A stretch of 64,000 bases of DNA from Siphonodentalium dalli. Taxonomy: Eukaryota; Mollusca; Scaphopoda; Gadilida; Siphonodentaliidae. Under the pieces are notes generated by a model. It had not been told where the DNA came from. It searched no databases and saw only the letters and a list, made by a program, of their open reading frames with translations. The DNA lies in assembly GCA_032622095.1 (NCBI GenBank), contig CP136061.1:24740991-24804990 (forward strand), given 5' to 3'. Below, piece by piece: positions 12,713 to 23,814 of the stretch (positions are counted from its first letter, which is position 1; each line of letters starts with the position of its first letter). The translations under genes were made by a program, and so were the position numbers.

Positions 12713-12777
12713 ATTTTATGTTTTAATTTGATTTATTTCATTATCTATTCCTATGGGATCAAAATGGTTGGAAACTA

Positions 12778-12945
12778 AAAATTGTAATCAGATGTAATCG
12801 AAAAGTAATCAGTTACATTTTATTAAAGTAATTGTAATCGTAATCAATTACATTTGGAAAAAATGTAATCAATAATGTAATCATGTAAATCAAAAGTAAT
12901 TGTAATCGTAATCGATTACATTGGCATGTAATCGCCCCAACCCTG
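12778..12945. repeat. TGTAATC-rich simple repeat
   Basis: Irregular tandem words 'tgtaatc', 'gtaatcgtaatc' and 'aatcgattacatt', ending 'cgccccaaccctgg'. Looks like part of a dispersed repeat. 12950-13290 holds no gene I can see. Confidence 0.6.
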
Positions 12946-13499
12946 GCTAGAATTGAACACATATCCCACATGGAACTTTCAACCACAGACCTTCATTTAT
13001 CAAATAAAGCCACTTGGTGGTTTGCGCTCCAAAATACGCGTAATAATAGTCGCTTTTTAAGTTTTCCCGATATAGAAAGAGCTCGATAAACACTTGAAAT
13101 ACCTTTCTATGAGCAGTATAATAATGTCACAGAAAGACACATTTGAGTCATGAAAAATACAACTTTGAACCCTGACTCTGACCACATTGTGTATTTCTCA
13201 GAGCATATGAGGCCGGTATATATACTTATCAACATTTCTTGTATTTGCAACCAATCTTATACATCCTTAGAAATTACTTAGACAAAATTTGGAAGCTCGA
13301 ATGAGCCATGTCCATTTAAATTAACAGAATATCATGACAGTAGATGTCTAATTTCATTGGGTCAATTATGCGGGCGAGCACGATTATATATGATCCTATA
13401 CCCAACATGACTTTCAATATGTTGTATCTGCCACTCGAAGTGAAAGTAATGCCACTTAATCTTCTGTTATACTCTTATTTAAAACGTTTGTTACACACA

Positions 13500-14037
13500 A
13501 CTAAATGATCCCAAAGTGCAGATATCGTTCGAATAAATATGTAAAGAACCGTCACAGCCGTGATTACCTTGGAATAGAATCGTAACACTCATAAAAGTTG
13601 TGATTAGGGGCTACTGCTCCAAATTACCGACACACATCGGGATATTTCCTCAGCTATTTTACAGAAGAATAACACAGGTACAATTTATACTCAGTGTTCG
13701 TCTTCAGAATGCGTTTCACAGTCGGTATGCTACCGAAAACAAAGAAATTACATTTACAAGGCTTGATTTTCAGTGATTACATGTTGATAATTACACGTTA
13801 ACTCGCTGTATCCGAGTTAATTGTGATCTAAAGTTCAGGTTTCGGTAAAACGGCATTTATGCAGCCTATGTTCGTTCACGAAAGTTTAATGTATTTAAGA
13901 TATATATATATATAACTATGCGTGATTTTGTCCCGAAAATGATAATTTTTAATCATAAGGAACCGTAACAAATCAGTCAAGAACCATCACAATACCGGTG
14001 ATAGAACGACTTCCGATGTAACAGTTCCTACACAGTG
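13500..14037. repeat. Right terminal module of the 5.1-kb element, copy 1
   Basis: Direct duplicate of 15050-15533. Both contain 'agctattttacagaagaata', 'ttgattttcagtgat', 'tccgagttaattgtg' or close, and end in 'gatgtaacagttcc'. Roughly 80% identical. Confidence 0.75.
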
Positions 14038-14484
14038 ATTGTATGATAAGAAATTTGTAACTGTTGAACATTTTGACCAAAGTTGGGGATAGACACCAAT
14101 TAAGCACCCCCTGCCCAAGTCCCCCCCCCCCCCACCACACAATCACGTCATAACCTATCAGTTATTTAGTTGAACGTGATTTCATGAGTTATATTCATGT
14201 CTGGGCGACAAACATGTGTAAATGTCCCTCAGGGGGACTTCAGAGGAGGAAATATAATGTCGTTGGCATTGAAATATTGTCACACCTGGATCTTTCAATA
14301 ATGCCCAGATTAAGTAATTGAATCTAACATCTCATATTCTCCTGAGCGTAGATTTATATTACCATTGGTCATTTATATAGGCGGGTATGATTATAATATA
14401 CTCATCGGGACTTTCAATATTTTATTTCTGCCAATTAATGTCACTTAATCTCCCGTATTAGGTATTTATTGTGTTATTTCGTAA

Positions 14485-14964
14485 AGGTACTCAATCCGAT
14501 CAGAGGGTCCCCATCTCAACAGATTCCAACAACAACAATCCGACCAGAGGGTCCTATATTACTATTTCTTTGGCTTTTGGGGTAAAAAATATTTGATTCG
14601 AGTCGAGGAACCCATCAAACAAAGCTCAGAGTTATTAGATATTGATTTTTGAAATTTGTTATTTTCTCGAGATGAGTACTAATAATTGCCTTCAACTTCG
14701 TAATATGCTCGAGATGTGTACACCAGAACACTATTCAAACAGACAAGGATGGATAACTCTAAAATCAAGTGGTAATAATAACGCAATTTTGACTGTGTTC
14801 TGGGACAGAAAGTATTCCCGATAATGAAAAATAATAGATTTCTGAAATCGATATCTAAAAAATCTGAGCTTTGATGGGTGGCTTCCTCGACTCGAATCAA
14901 ATATTTTTGACCCCCGAAGCCATTGAAATAGTAATTGAGAGGAGTTTTATCGGATTGAGTGCCT
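14485..14964. mobile_element. Foldback MITE B, TTAA type
   Basis: Ends 'AGGTACTCAATCCGATC' and its complement '...CGGATTGAGTGCCT', followed by TTAA (14965-14968) with GTAA on the left. The arms (about 14550-14665 and 14826-14940) are inverted copies around 'ttgattcgagtcgaggaacc'. AGG termini with TTAA suggest a Kolobok-like rather than piggyBac source; that is inference. Confidence 0.65.
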
Positions 14965-15049
14965 TTAATTAATATACCTGTTCTATTATGCAAATTACAT
15001 AAGCTACAGTCATTATCTGGTCAGATAGACAAGACGATTTTCGGACCAA

Positions 15050-15533
15050 AGTGCATAAATCGTTCGAATAAATCTCATGTGCAGAACCGTCACAGCCATG
15101 ATTGGTTTGAAATAGAACCGTAACACGCACCCGTGTTGATTACGAGGCCACGGCTACCAATTATCAACCCCTATCGGGATACTTTCTCAGCTATTTTACA
15201 GAAGAATAACACGGATATAATTTATAGTCAGTGTTTGTCTTCAGAAGTCGTTTCATATTTTATACGCCACGAAAAACAAAGAAATTGCGTCCACGTGGCT
15301 TGATTTTCAGTGATAACATGTTGATATTTACGCGTTAACTCGCTAATACCGAGTTAATTGTGGTCTAGAGTTCAGGTTTCGATAAAACGGCACTTCTGCA
15401 GCCTCTGTTCGTTCAGGAAAGTATAATGTATTCAAGATATCTATAATTATTCGTGATTTTGTCACAAAAATGATTATTTTCAATCAGAAGGAACCGTAAC
15501 AAACAAGGCTTCGATGTAACAGTTCCAACACTG
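15050..15533. repeat. Right terminal module, copy 2
   Basis: Direct repeat of 13500-14037 ending 'cagttccaacactg'. The LINE at about 15545 starts within ~15 bases of its end. Confidence 0.75.
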
Positions 15534-15544
15534 CATATTACCAA

Positions 15545-18500
15545 GAAGGAGCGAGTGGACACCGACTCTAACCAGGGCTTACCTGACGCCAAGCAATTCA
15601 TCTTACTGGAAACCGGAAAACAAAGACGAAAGTCCATTTAAGCTAATTCAAAATTCCCTTGCAAAATATAATACCGACGATCTGATTATTCTCGGCGGGG
15701 ATTTGAACTCACGAACTGGTGAACTGCCGGACTACGTTGCAATAGATTCTGATAATGCGCATGTACATCTCCCTATAGATTATACATTAGATACCGATAA
15801 GTCACAGTGTCGTTAATACGTATGGCAGGCAACTACTTGAGTTGTGTCAGAGTGCAAGCATTAGAATTGTTAATGGGAGGACCCCGGGTGATCGAATAGG
15901 GCATTTCACGAGTTATCAGTATAATGGCACGAGTGTTGTCGATTACATAATACTAACTGACCGCTTCCTCCCTCGTGTAGAGTATTTCTGTATTAAACTC
16001 CCATCGGAGTACTCAGACCATTGTCAATTAGTTCTCCATTTTGAATATCCAAGCATCGACCGGAATGTAGAACATTCTAAATTTACATACGAAAAACCAA
16101 CACCCCGATTTAAATGGAACAGTTCCAGTAAACAAAAAACCATAGATAAAATTACTTCCCCCGAAATAAGCTATCAATTGCTACAGTATCAATATCGCGA
16201 CTACTCCAATGACCAGCAGGGAGCAGCGCGGGCCTTATATGACATAATGGCGGTAATTAACAAGATAAATAGTCTCGCTTGCTCTGTTGTTCCTAAGAGG
16301 ATCAAACCAGCCCGCAAAAGAAAGTGGTTTGACAACAGGTGTAAAGAATTAAAGAGAACATTCGACAACATCGTAAAGGGTGTAAGAAATGATCCGTTTG
16401 ATGTAAAGTTAAAAGTCAAGCTTTTCACTGCAAAAAAATCATATAAAAAGGAACTAAAACGCAAAAGGAAAACGTTCTACGCGGATCTTCATAATAATTT
16501 AGATGAATTAGAAACAAACAACCCCAAACAGTATTGGCGCATAATAGATGACCTCCGCAATAACAAAGATAAAAATAGAAAATCCAGTGACGATATCAAC
16601 TCAGATACAGCTGTTGAATTTTTTCAAAATCTTTATAGTCCTATAAAGCCGGCCATTGTAGACTCATCGTCAATCGATAGGACACCTATACCGCGTGACA
16701 TATCCCTCAATAATGACCCGATCACGGCAATGGAAATTTTAGAGGCAGTGCGTGAACTCAAAACAAACAAAGCTGTAGGCCCAGATCAAATGACCAATGA
16801 ATTTATCAAGTGCGCTGTGCCTTTAATGATTGATCAGTTTGTACATATTTTTAATATAATATTTAAAACAGGGTATTACCCACCAGAATGGAGTAAGTCA
16901 ATTCTCAGCTTGATACACAAAAAGGGAGCTACGGACGATCCGAATAATTATCGGGCAATAGCCCTTAGCTCATCAGTGGGCAAATTGTTCAATAAAGTAA
17001 TTAATCATAGATTGGCTAAATTTATGGAGATTAATAACGTTATAAGCGAAAATCAATTTGGTTTTAGTGCTGGCAAAAGTACAATTGACAGTGCTTTCGT
17101 TCTACATGCGTCTATTCAAAAATATATCACTGCTAAAAAAACAGTATATGCAACGTTTGTAGATTTTCGGAAAGCATTCGATACAGTCGATCGACAAATA
17201 CTTTTTAAGAAAATGGAGTTAATTGGAATTACCGGCAGGACAATGCAGATTGTAAAATCACTATATGATTCAAGTATTTATATTACTAACACAAGTAAGG
17301 GACTTGGCCCACCTCACCTCTCAACAATTGGAGTCCGACAAGGATTTGTATTATCCCCTCTATTATTCAAGATATTTATTGATGACATTGATGGCATCTT
17401 TGATGATAAATGTGACCCATTGTCTATCGGGTCTAGCAAACTAAATCACTTATTATTTGCGGATGATTTAGTGCTATTGTCAGAAAGTCCGGAGGGACTT
17501 CAGCGGTCATTAGATAGCTTTCAGTCCTACACAAATATGAACGCTCTCTCAGTCAATCCTGATAAGACCAAATGCATGATTTTTCGAACTAGAAAACCAA
17601 ACTTTAACAAAAACTTCTTCCTTGCTGGAAATCAATTGGAAATTGTTAACGAATACACATATCTTGGAATAACCTTTGCAAACACGGGAAAATTCATACA
17701 GGCAGTGGATAACCTGAGCGTCAAAGGGCGAAAGGCTCTCTTTTCAATAACACATGCATGTGCTAATAAAGCACCACTCCCTCTTAAAACGTCCCTTAAA
17801 CTATTTGACAAATTAATTAAACCCATCATCTTATACGGAAGTGAAATTTGGGCAACAGGAATAACTAAACAAAATTATGATCGTTATTCGTGTGAAAAAG
17901 TTCATGTATCACATTGCAAACATATTCTCGGAGTTGGAAAATATGCATCAAATTCTGCTGTTCGAGCTGAACTAGGAAGCTATCCGTTATATATTGATGC
18001 ATTGTATAGAATGGCTACCTACGCGGTTAAAATTACCTCACGTTGCACGAGCAAGTTATTGCAAGACGCTGTTATTGAACAACTTAACGGAAAAACTGGT
18101 AGTTCCATCTTCAAAACTTTAGAATCGTATGGGTTTACTATAAATAGAGATGAGAGTAGTAGCGTCCTTCTGAGTAGTCTGATTTCGTTCAAACGACAGC
18201 TTCAGAAAAACCATGTTATAGATTTTCGAGTCAGTATGCTTGATAGCGCTTCTAAATCCGGCAAAAACAAGCTAAGAACATATAGGTATTTCAAACGAAA
18301 TTTTGAGTTAGAACCCTACCTTATTCACACAGCTTCCCAATCTGACCGTACAATGTTTACGCGACTGAGAATAAGTAATCATTCTCTTGCTATTGAAAAA
18401 GGTAGACATACGCAACCGAAAAAGACACCTTTACCATTACGGCTGTGTGTGTTCTGTGAAGACAAAATCGTGGAAGACGAAAGACACTTCTTAATTGACT

Positions 18501-18843
18501 GCCCCCATTATTCCACCCAGCGTAGTGAATTACTAAAACTAATGGAGGGAAGTTTTTATTAATTTTCGACTGATGAGTAGATGGGACCAACTGAAGCATA
18601 TATTAGATAATGACCTTACACAACATTGTGCGAAAGTTTGCAACATAGTCAGGAGGTTTTTCGAGTGCAGATTGAACAATACCTAAATATTATTATATAA
18701 TGCATATTAAGTTACATGACTGAGTGATGTTATTATTATACAGTTTATGTTTGTTCATGTACCACATTAATATTATATCTATGTATGGCAACCTGTCCCA
18801 ACCCAGGGACGTATTTTGCTAATAAATTCTATCTATCTATCTA
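15545..18843 (+). mobile_element. APE-type LINE copy, 5'-truncated, with (TCTA)n tail
   Basis: Runs from a partial endonuclease (motif GGDLNSRTG near 15693-15720) through RT to a 3' end 'gctaataaattctatctatc', a microsatellite tail as in many non-LTR elements. ORF1 and the start of the endonuclease are missing. A one-base frameshift near 15813 separates the endonuclease fragment from the long RT frame. Confidence 0.8.
15842..18562 (+). CDS. LINE ORF2 remainder: end of endonuclease, reverse transcriptase, C-terminal zinc knuckle
   Basis: About 900 codons open without a stop. The frame begins at a TTG, not an ATG, because the real start lies upstream in another frame, so this is the 3' part of ORF2. 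The N-terminal ~50 residues are the end of an APE endonuclease (NGRTPGDR; SVVDYI; SDHCQL). The RT fingers begin near residue 290; 'DFRKAFDTVD' and 'RQGFVLSPLLF' precede the catalytic LLFADDLVLL at about residue 536. A Cys/His knuckle (CVFC...ERHFLIDC, 18446-18512) lies near the C-terminus. It would reverse-transcribe LINE RNA at a nicked genomic target. The intact RT frame suggests fairly recent insertion, but without an ORF1 or complete endonuclease this copy should be inactive. I do not assign the clade with confidence. Confidence 0.9.
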   Translation: MCQSASIRIVNGRTPGDRIGHFTSYQYNGTSVVDYIILTDRFLPRVEYFCIKLPSEYSDHCQLVLHFEYPSIDRNVEHSKFTYEKPTPRFKWNSSSKQKTIDKITSPEISYQLLQYQYRDYSNDQQGAARALYDIMAVINKINSLACSVVPKRIKPARKRKWFDNRCKELKRTFDNIVKGVRNDPFDVKLKVKLFTAKKSYKKELKRKRKTFYADLHNNLDELETNNPKQYWRIIDDLRNNKDKNRKSSDDINSDTAVEFFQNLYSPIKPAIVDSSSIDRTPIPRDISLNNDPITAMEILEAVRELKTNKAVGPDQMTNEFIKCAVPLMIDQFVHIFNIIFKTGYYPPEWSKSILSLIHKKGATDDPNNYRAIALSSSVGKLFNKVINHRLAKFMEINNVISENQFGFSAGKSTIDSAFVLHASIQKYITAKKTVYATFVDFRKAFDTVDRQILFKKMELIGITGRTMQIVKSLYDSSIYITNTSKGLGPPHLSTIGVRQGFVLSPLLFKIFIDDIDGIFDDKCDPLSIGSSKLNHLLFADDLVLLSESPEGLQRSLDSFQSYTNMNALSVNPDKTKCMIFRTRKPNFNKNFFLAGNQLEIVNEYTYLGITFANTGKFIQAVDNLSVKGRKALFSITHACANKAPLPLKTSLKLFDKLIKPIILYGSEIWATGITKQNYDRYSCEKVHVSHCKHILGVGKYASNSAVRAELGSYPLYIDALYRMATYAVKITSRCTSKLLQDAVIEQLNGKTGSSIFKTLESYGFTINRDESSSVLLSSLISFKRQLQKNHVIDFRVSMLDSASKSGKNKLRTYRYFKRNFELEPYLIHTASQSDRTMFTRLRISNHSLAIEKGRHTQPKKTPLPLRLCVFCEDKIVEDERHFLIDCPHYSTQRSELLKLMEGSFY

Positions 18844-19068
18844 CACTTTATTGGAACAAGACGGCTGTCAATCAAGACTACACCGACTCATCCATTTCCA
18901 CAAGAGATGGATAACTCTATATCATTACTGCGTAAATCGATACCCGCAATAACTCTAGTAATTTAGAGTAGTTTCCCTTAGATAACGCCAGTCTTTGTCC
19001 ACTCCCTGATCCATATTTTCAAACAACCAATTTCATTTCTGCTGTGTAATCGCCGGTTCGAATTCTAG

Positions 19069-19077
19069 ATAAAAAGG
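19069..19077 (+). promoter_or_regulatory. Possible TATA box of the PLCXD-like gene
   Basis: 'gataaaaag' lies about 43 bases before the ATG at 19119, and a CCAAT word sits near 19027. Position and sequence fit a core promoter, but a short 5' UTR would be required. Confidence 0.3.
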
Positions 19078-19118
19078 CCTTTGATACGCACGTACAGTAC
19101 TCTACATTGGCAGTCGTC

Positions 19119-22100
19119 ATGGCTACAAGCGTGTCCGACCGTTCCGACTGGATGTCTAAACTTCCATCGCACCTGCATGACGTAACACTGGACAATCTTG
19201 CTATACCAGGTGAGTCACACACGTGACCTGTTAGTCCGACAGCCAAGCCAGGTCAAGCGCCGATTTTTGACTGAACCTGGTTTTGGCGTATACTGTTTTT
19301 TTTTCCTCTGCGGTTTTTGTTAGTTCAGACACCCATCTTACTGTTTTTTGACTGGACGGCTGACAGCAATAGCCAATAGGCAATTTGAGGTATCGGCCGT
19401 TAAAGTGACGTACTCATCCCAAGTTTAACGAAATCCAATGGGAGTCTTAAAACTGAAGAATGTTTAAATTAACTCACTATATACCGACCCAAAATGGAAC
19501 ATTACTGTCTTTACTGAGTAATTATAATAAGTTCGCAGGAAAATTTGATAGATGTGGAGTAAGAAAGTCGCTCATAAAGAGCGCTTAATTGTTGTATATT
19601 TAGAACCATTGCTATTTGCTGAGAATAGTGGCATTCTTTAAACTAATGTACTCATTAACTGAAACAATGTACAAGTAACAATAAACACTCTTTGTGAACG
19701 TTCACCGTCAACAATATACACAGTAATGCTCTATAATTTCCACATACATGTACATACACGCTCTTTATCGATATCCACTTTCAAAAATTACACAATAGCA
19801 CTTTTTTTTCAACGTTTTCTCTCTTAAATTCCATTGATTGAGGACGCAGTATTGTTCCTTTGGGCTTAGATATTCTACAGATACAAGTAACGTTGAGCCT
19901 GAGGAGGATCATAACAACCCGAAATCATAAAAATCATCATCATAATCATCATCATCATCATCATCAACACCATCATCATCATCATCATCATCATCAACAT
20001 CCTCAGCATCATATACATCATCATCATTATCATCGTCATCATCGTCAGCATCACCATCATCATCACCAGCATCATCATCAGTATCAACATCGTCATCATC
20101 AGCATAAGCGTCATCATCATCATCAACATCCTCAGCATCATATACATCATCATCATTATCATCATCATCATCAGCATCATCATCACCATCAGCATCATAA
20201 AATGATATTCAACATCGTCATCATCAGCATATTAAGCGTCATCGTCATCATCATCATCATCATCATCATCATCACATACACATGATGATCAACATCGTCA
20301 TCAGCATACGCGTCATCGCCATCATCATCACCATCATCATCATTATCATCATGATAATCATCATCATCATAAGCGTCATCGTCATCACCAACATTATCAC
20401 CAACATCATCATGATCATCTTACGCATCATCGTCATTAGCATCATCACCACCATCATAAGTATCATCATCATCGTCATCACCATAAGTATATATATACCA
20501 CGAACTCCCCTTCAACGTGGCACATGGTCCGTCTTCATACACATCATTATCATCACCATAAGCATCATCAACATACATATCATCATCAACATCATCATCA
20601 TACTCATCGTCACCATGATCACGACCATCATCAGCATCATCATCATCATCACCATCATCATCAACAACATCAAAATCATCACCGCCATCATCGTGATAGA
20701 ATCATCATCAACACCATCATTATCACCACCACCAGCAACATTATCATCATACGCATCATTGTCACCATCACCATCATACATTCATCGTCATCATCACCAC
20801 CATCGTCATCACCATAGGTATATATACACCATATACCACGAACTCCCGTGTCCCCATCAACGTGGCGTATGGTCATCATCGTCGTCATCATTATCATCAT
20901 CACAAGCATCATCATCATCGCCACCACCATCACCATACTCGTCATCATTATCATCATCACCATCGTCATCATCATCACCACCATTATAAGCATCATCACC
21001 ACCATTATAAGCATCATCATCGCCAGAATTATCAACATCATCGTCATCATCATCATCATCGTCGTCGTCATCGTCTTTCTCATCGTCATCGCTTCTTCGT
21101 CGTAATTTTCATCAACACAAATATGATGTCACACCTCATTCAATCAATTTCAGCATCTCACTGCTCATGCGCGTACACATCGTGATAAGCATCATCATCA
21201 ACATCATAATTATCATCGTTATCATCATATCAATTCCACGAGACAGATATTGCGAACAGGAATGATGACGCAATGTTCCACGTGACTCAATGTGTTCTGA
21301 CGCCTAACTCTTTCATGATGGCTAATTTGATGTCAAGCTTGAGACACACGCTAGCCAATCAAATGGTGCCCATAATAGACACAATGTTTGGAAGCAGGAC
21401 ACGAGGGAAGATGCGGGGTTAATATATGCATTTCTGATTTCGCAGACGACCGTTACATCCGAAATGTTTTGTCTTCAAATACGTAGGAATAAATTGATAA
21501 ATTTGTGTCAAATTTTAGGCAGGTTGTGGCCCAGTCTGAGTAAACTCATACCTAAATATTCATTACAACATTGAATATTAGGTCTGACGGATAACATCGC
21601 TATCTCATTTCCAAGTCCTCGGGGATTCCGTAATCTGATTGATTGCGTAAATTATTTTTCGTCCAATGAAACCGCATGGGTTAATAAACAAGTGTTAGTG
21701 GGCGGAGACTCCCATAATGTCACCTCTAAATATAGTAACAGAGTCGGTATTTCTCCGATCGAAAGCGATGCTTGCAAATACAACAGAGACAGAAAAAATG
21801 GCTTCGATACGATTCGGATTAATTTGAAGGATGTGCTAGACCTGATAGATAGGCCTGCGCATGGTACCAACTTGGCCTCCCATAAATATAAATAGAACTC
21901 ACTCATGTCCGTGTATTTGATTTACTTTATTGTAACATGGTTTGCAAATCAAATTATTTGTCGTAAAAAAGTCATCTGAAAGTTAAACACCGAGGAAATG
22001 ACTTAATTTTATGCTTTTAAATAGTTCTAAAGCATCATTTTTGATGACGACCTTATTTTTTGCTCTCGGATGCAGCTTTCCGGTTGATGCAGCGAGTTCA

Positions 22101-23584
22101 TCTCCCGAAAAAGAATAGTCGCACACACGACAAATATTATCTTCTGTAAGTTTATGTCGCGACACGGGCCATTGTTATTGCGATCAAGCACAACAAATAA
22201 CACGTGGGGACACCTGTCAATCATCGATGTATTTTTTTAAATCCGTGACGTCATTTTGGGGAAGCTCTTCGCTGAATAGAAATGGTTTTGGCGACATTAG
22301 CTCCAGACTCTAGCTTTCAAATATAGAGTCGACGTTCACCCAGACTGGTTGTGGCCTACAAGTCCCCGTCACCAACACGAATATGACGTCACACCTCATT
22401 CAATCAATTTCAGGATCTCACTGTTCATGCGCGTACACATCATCATAAGCATCATCAACATCATAGTCATAATCATCACCATCGTCATCATCATCATCAT
22501 CATCATCATCATCGTCATCATCATCATCATCATCATAACCATCCTCATCACCACCACCATCGTCATCATCACCATCGTCATCATCGTCATCATCAGCATC
22601 ATCACCATCGTCATCATAATCATCACCATCATCACCATCGTCATCATCATCACCATCGTCATCATCGTCGTCTTTCTCATCGTCGTCGCTTCTTCGTCGT
22701 CATTTTCATCATAAACACGAATATGACGTCACACCTCATTCAAATCAATTTCAGGATCTCACTGCTCATACGCGTACACATTGGACAAGACGAGTGGACC
22801 ATCACCTGACGTCAGCAAAGATCTATCAACCATCGTCACTATGTTTGGTCCAATGGGCATAGAGACATTACACAGATGGTCTCAAACACAGAGTCTTAAT
22901 ATCACCGAGCAACTCAAAGCTGGGATACGTTATTTCGATCTCAGAGTATCTTCAAACGCCAACGACGGTCGCTTATACTTCGCCCACGGTCTTTATGGCC
23001 CCGATGTCAAGACCGTTCTGGAGGATATCAACAAATTCTTAGATCACAACAACAAGGAGATAGTGATATTAGATTTTAATCATTTCTATGAGATGTCGCA
23101 AGAAAATCACTTAACATTATTAAATATTTTACTCGAGATCTTTCAAGACAAGTTATGCCCCCTTCTTGATAAGGATAGTGTTACTTTGTCCACGTTGTGG
23201 GAGAATAACTTACAAGTTCTTGTGCTCTATCAACATGACGTCATCAGAGAGAAATTCCTGCAATTTTGGCCTGCAAATTTCATAGTAGCACCGTATTTGG
23301 AGACAGACGATACGGCTACATTCAAACAATTCCACATGACAGAGATTGCGAACAGGAATAATGGCGCAATGTTCCACGTGACTCAGTGTGTTCTGACGCC
23401 TAGCTCTGCTTTCATGATGGCTAATTTCATGTCAAGCTTGAGAGACACGCTAGCCAATCAAATGGTGCCCATAATAGACACAATGCTTGGAAGCAGGACA
23501 CGGGGTAGAAGCGGGGTTAATATATGCATATCTGATTTCGCAGACGACCATTACATCCGAAATGTTTTGTCTTTAAATACGTAG
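19119..23584 (+). CDS. PI-PLC X domain-containing protein (PLCXD-like), two exons
   Basis: Exon 1 is 19119-19209 and ends 'ataccag|gtgagt'. Exon 2 is 22755-23584, after 'caatttcag'. The phase-1 junction rebuilds a Gly codon and gives a 306-residue protein, the usual PLCXD length. Visible family marks: SDWMSKLP (9-16), NLAIPG-SH (26-33), GIRYFDLR (87-94), LYFAHGL with His108, and ILDFNHFYEM (135-144). His33 and His108 match the two catalytic histidines of PI-PLC X domains. There is no signal peptide or membrane segment, as expected for a cytosolic phosphodiesterase-like enzyme. Oddity: the usual Ser-His-Asp-Ser after the first histidine reads Ser-His-Cys-Ser, so the Asp partner is replaced. 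All three copies of this exon start in the window share the Cys. The 3.5-kb intron holds (CAT)n tracts, a broken exon-2 copy and other relics. No other gene is linked to it. Substrate is not predictable. Confidence 0.85.
19930..21085. repeat. (CAT)n / (ATC)n microsatellite tracts in the PLCXD intron
   Basis: Long imperfect CAT/CGT runs in three blocks. Two non-repetitive inserts, 20483-20527 and 20813-20875, are copies of each other: each has 'ccacgaactccc' followed by 'caacgtggc', which can pair as a hairpin. The His-, Ile- or Met-rich reading frames here are artefacts of the repeat. Confidence 0.9.
21118..21520 (+). pseudogene. Broken copy of PLCXD exon 2
   Basis: Starts with the same intron end and acceptor as the real exon ('caatcaatttcag', 21141-21153), then ~27 bases of exon start, then a short CAT tract (to about 21228). 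From 21231 it copies the real exon's last ~255 bases (23327-23584) and ~25 bases of its 3' flank. The middle ~540 bases of the exon are missing, replaced by the repeat. A frameshift ('agatgcggggttaat') and several substitutions confirm it is dead. Very similar to the live exon, so the duplication is recent. Confidence 0.85.
21641..21895 (+). pseudogene. Possible LINE endonuclease relic
   Basis: An open stretch includes 'VLVGGDSHNV...NRVG' and 'INLKDVLDLID', spaced like the central part of an APE endonuclease (GGDFN, then a helical 'LKxxLxxxxLxD'). The expected Asn after Asp is Ser. Too short to be sure; it lies inside the PLCXD intron. Confidence 0.3.
21899..22165 (-). pseudogene. Relic of a CxxC...CxxC zinc-binding domain
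   Basis: Minus strand: 'NICRVCDYSF' (near 22130), then after about 65 residues 'NLICKPCYNKV' (near 21935) in the same frame, separated by one in-frame TAA at 21983-21985. Two CxxC pairs this far apart, the second followed by a hydrophobic-aromatic stretch, recall the N-terminal zinc domains carried by RAG1-like and other transposon-derived proteins. That assignment is inference. No transposase core follows, so it is a fragment. Confidence 0.35.
22345..22745. repeat. Third copy of the exon-2 start plus (CAT)n
   Basis: 22368-22436 repeats 'acgtcacacctcattcaatc', the acceptor and the SHCS-coding exon start, then dissolves into CAT repeats (22440-22670) and 'cgtcttcttcgtcgt'-like sequence before the same segment appears again at 22723, where the real exon follows. 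The identical junction is therefore present three times (21121, 22381, 22727). Confidence 0.8.
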
Positions 23585-23585
23585 G

Positions 23586-23591
23586 AATAAA
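23586..23591 (+). promoter_or_regulatory. AATAAA just after the PLCXD stop
   Basis: Perfect AATAAA two bases after the stop. It is very close to the stop, so the true poly(A) signal may be further on (several TTTATTT/AATTAAT words follow). Confidence 0.3.
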
Positions 23592-23814
23592 TTGATAAAT
23601 GAGTGTCACATTTTATGTAAACATATTTTATTTCAATCATAATTAATACATGTAACATTATATATGAACATTTGACAACAGTTTTGACAATATATATATA
23701 GTATAGATAGGTGAATTGGAAAGGGGATTAAACAACAAGCCCAGGGGATTTTATGAAGTTTTTGTTACACTTATACGGTAGTAGACAGGTTGTGAGCTAC
23801 AAGTTTCCGTTTAA

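Larger units (their letters stand above)
8913..14037. mobile_element. Putative 5.1-kb TIR-bounded element (decayed)
   Basis: The left end 'CACTGTGTAGGAACTGTTAC' (8913) and about 100 following bases recur as reverse complement ending at 14037, at roughly 80% identity including 'gatggttcttgactgatttg'. CAC termini fit the CACTA/Chapaev group, but no convincing target duplication is visible and no transposase could be read inside, so the class is open. The interior holds unrelated dispersed repeats (10170-10530, 10915-11965, 12770-12945). Confidence 0.45.

Noticed and set aside
19860-21185. Long His-, Ile- and Met-rich ORFs
   Set aside because: They are the three readings of (CAT)n tracts inside the PLCXD intron; no conserved ends or flanks.
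22349-22714. Ile-rich and Met-rich ORFs
   Set aside because: Same microsatellite artefact.
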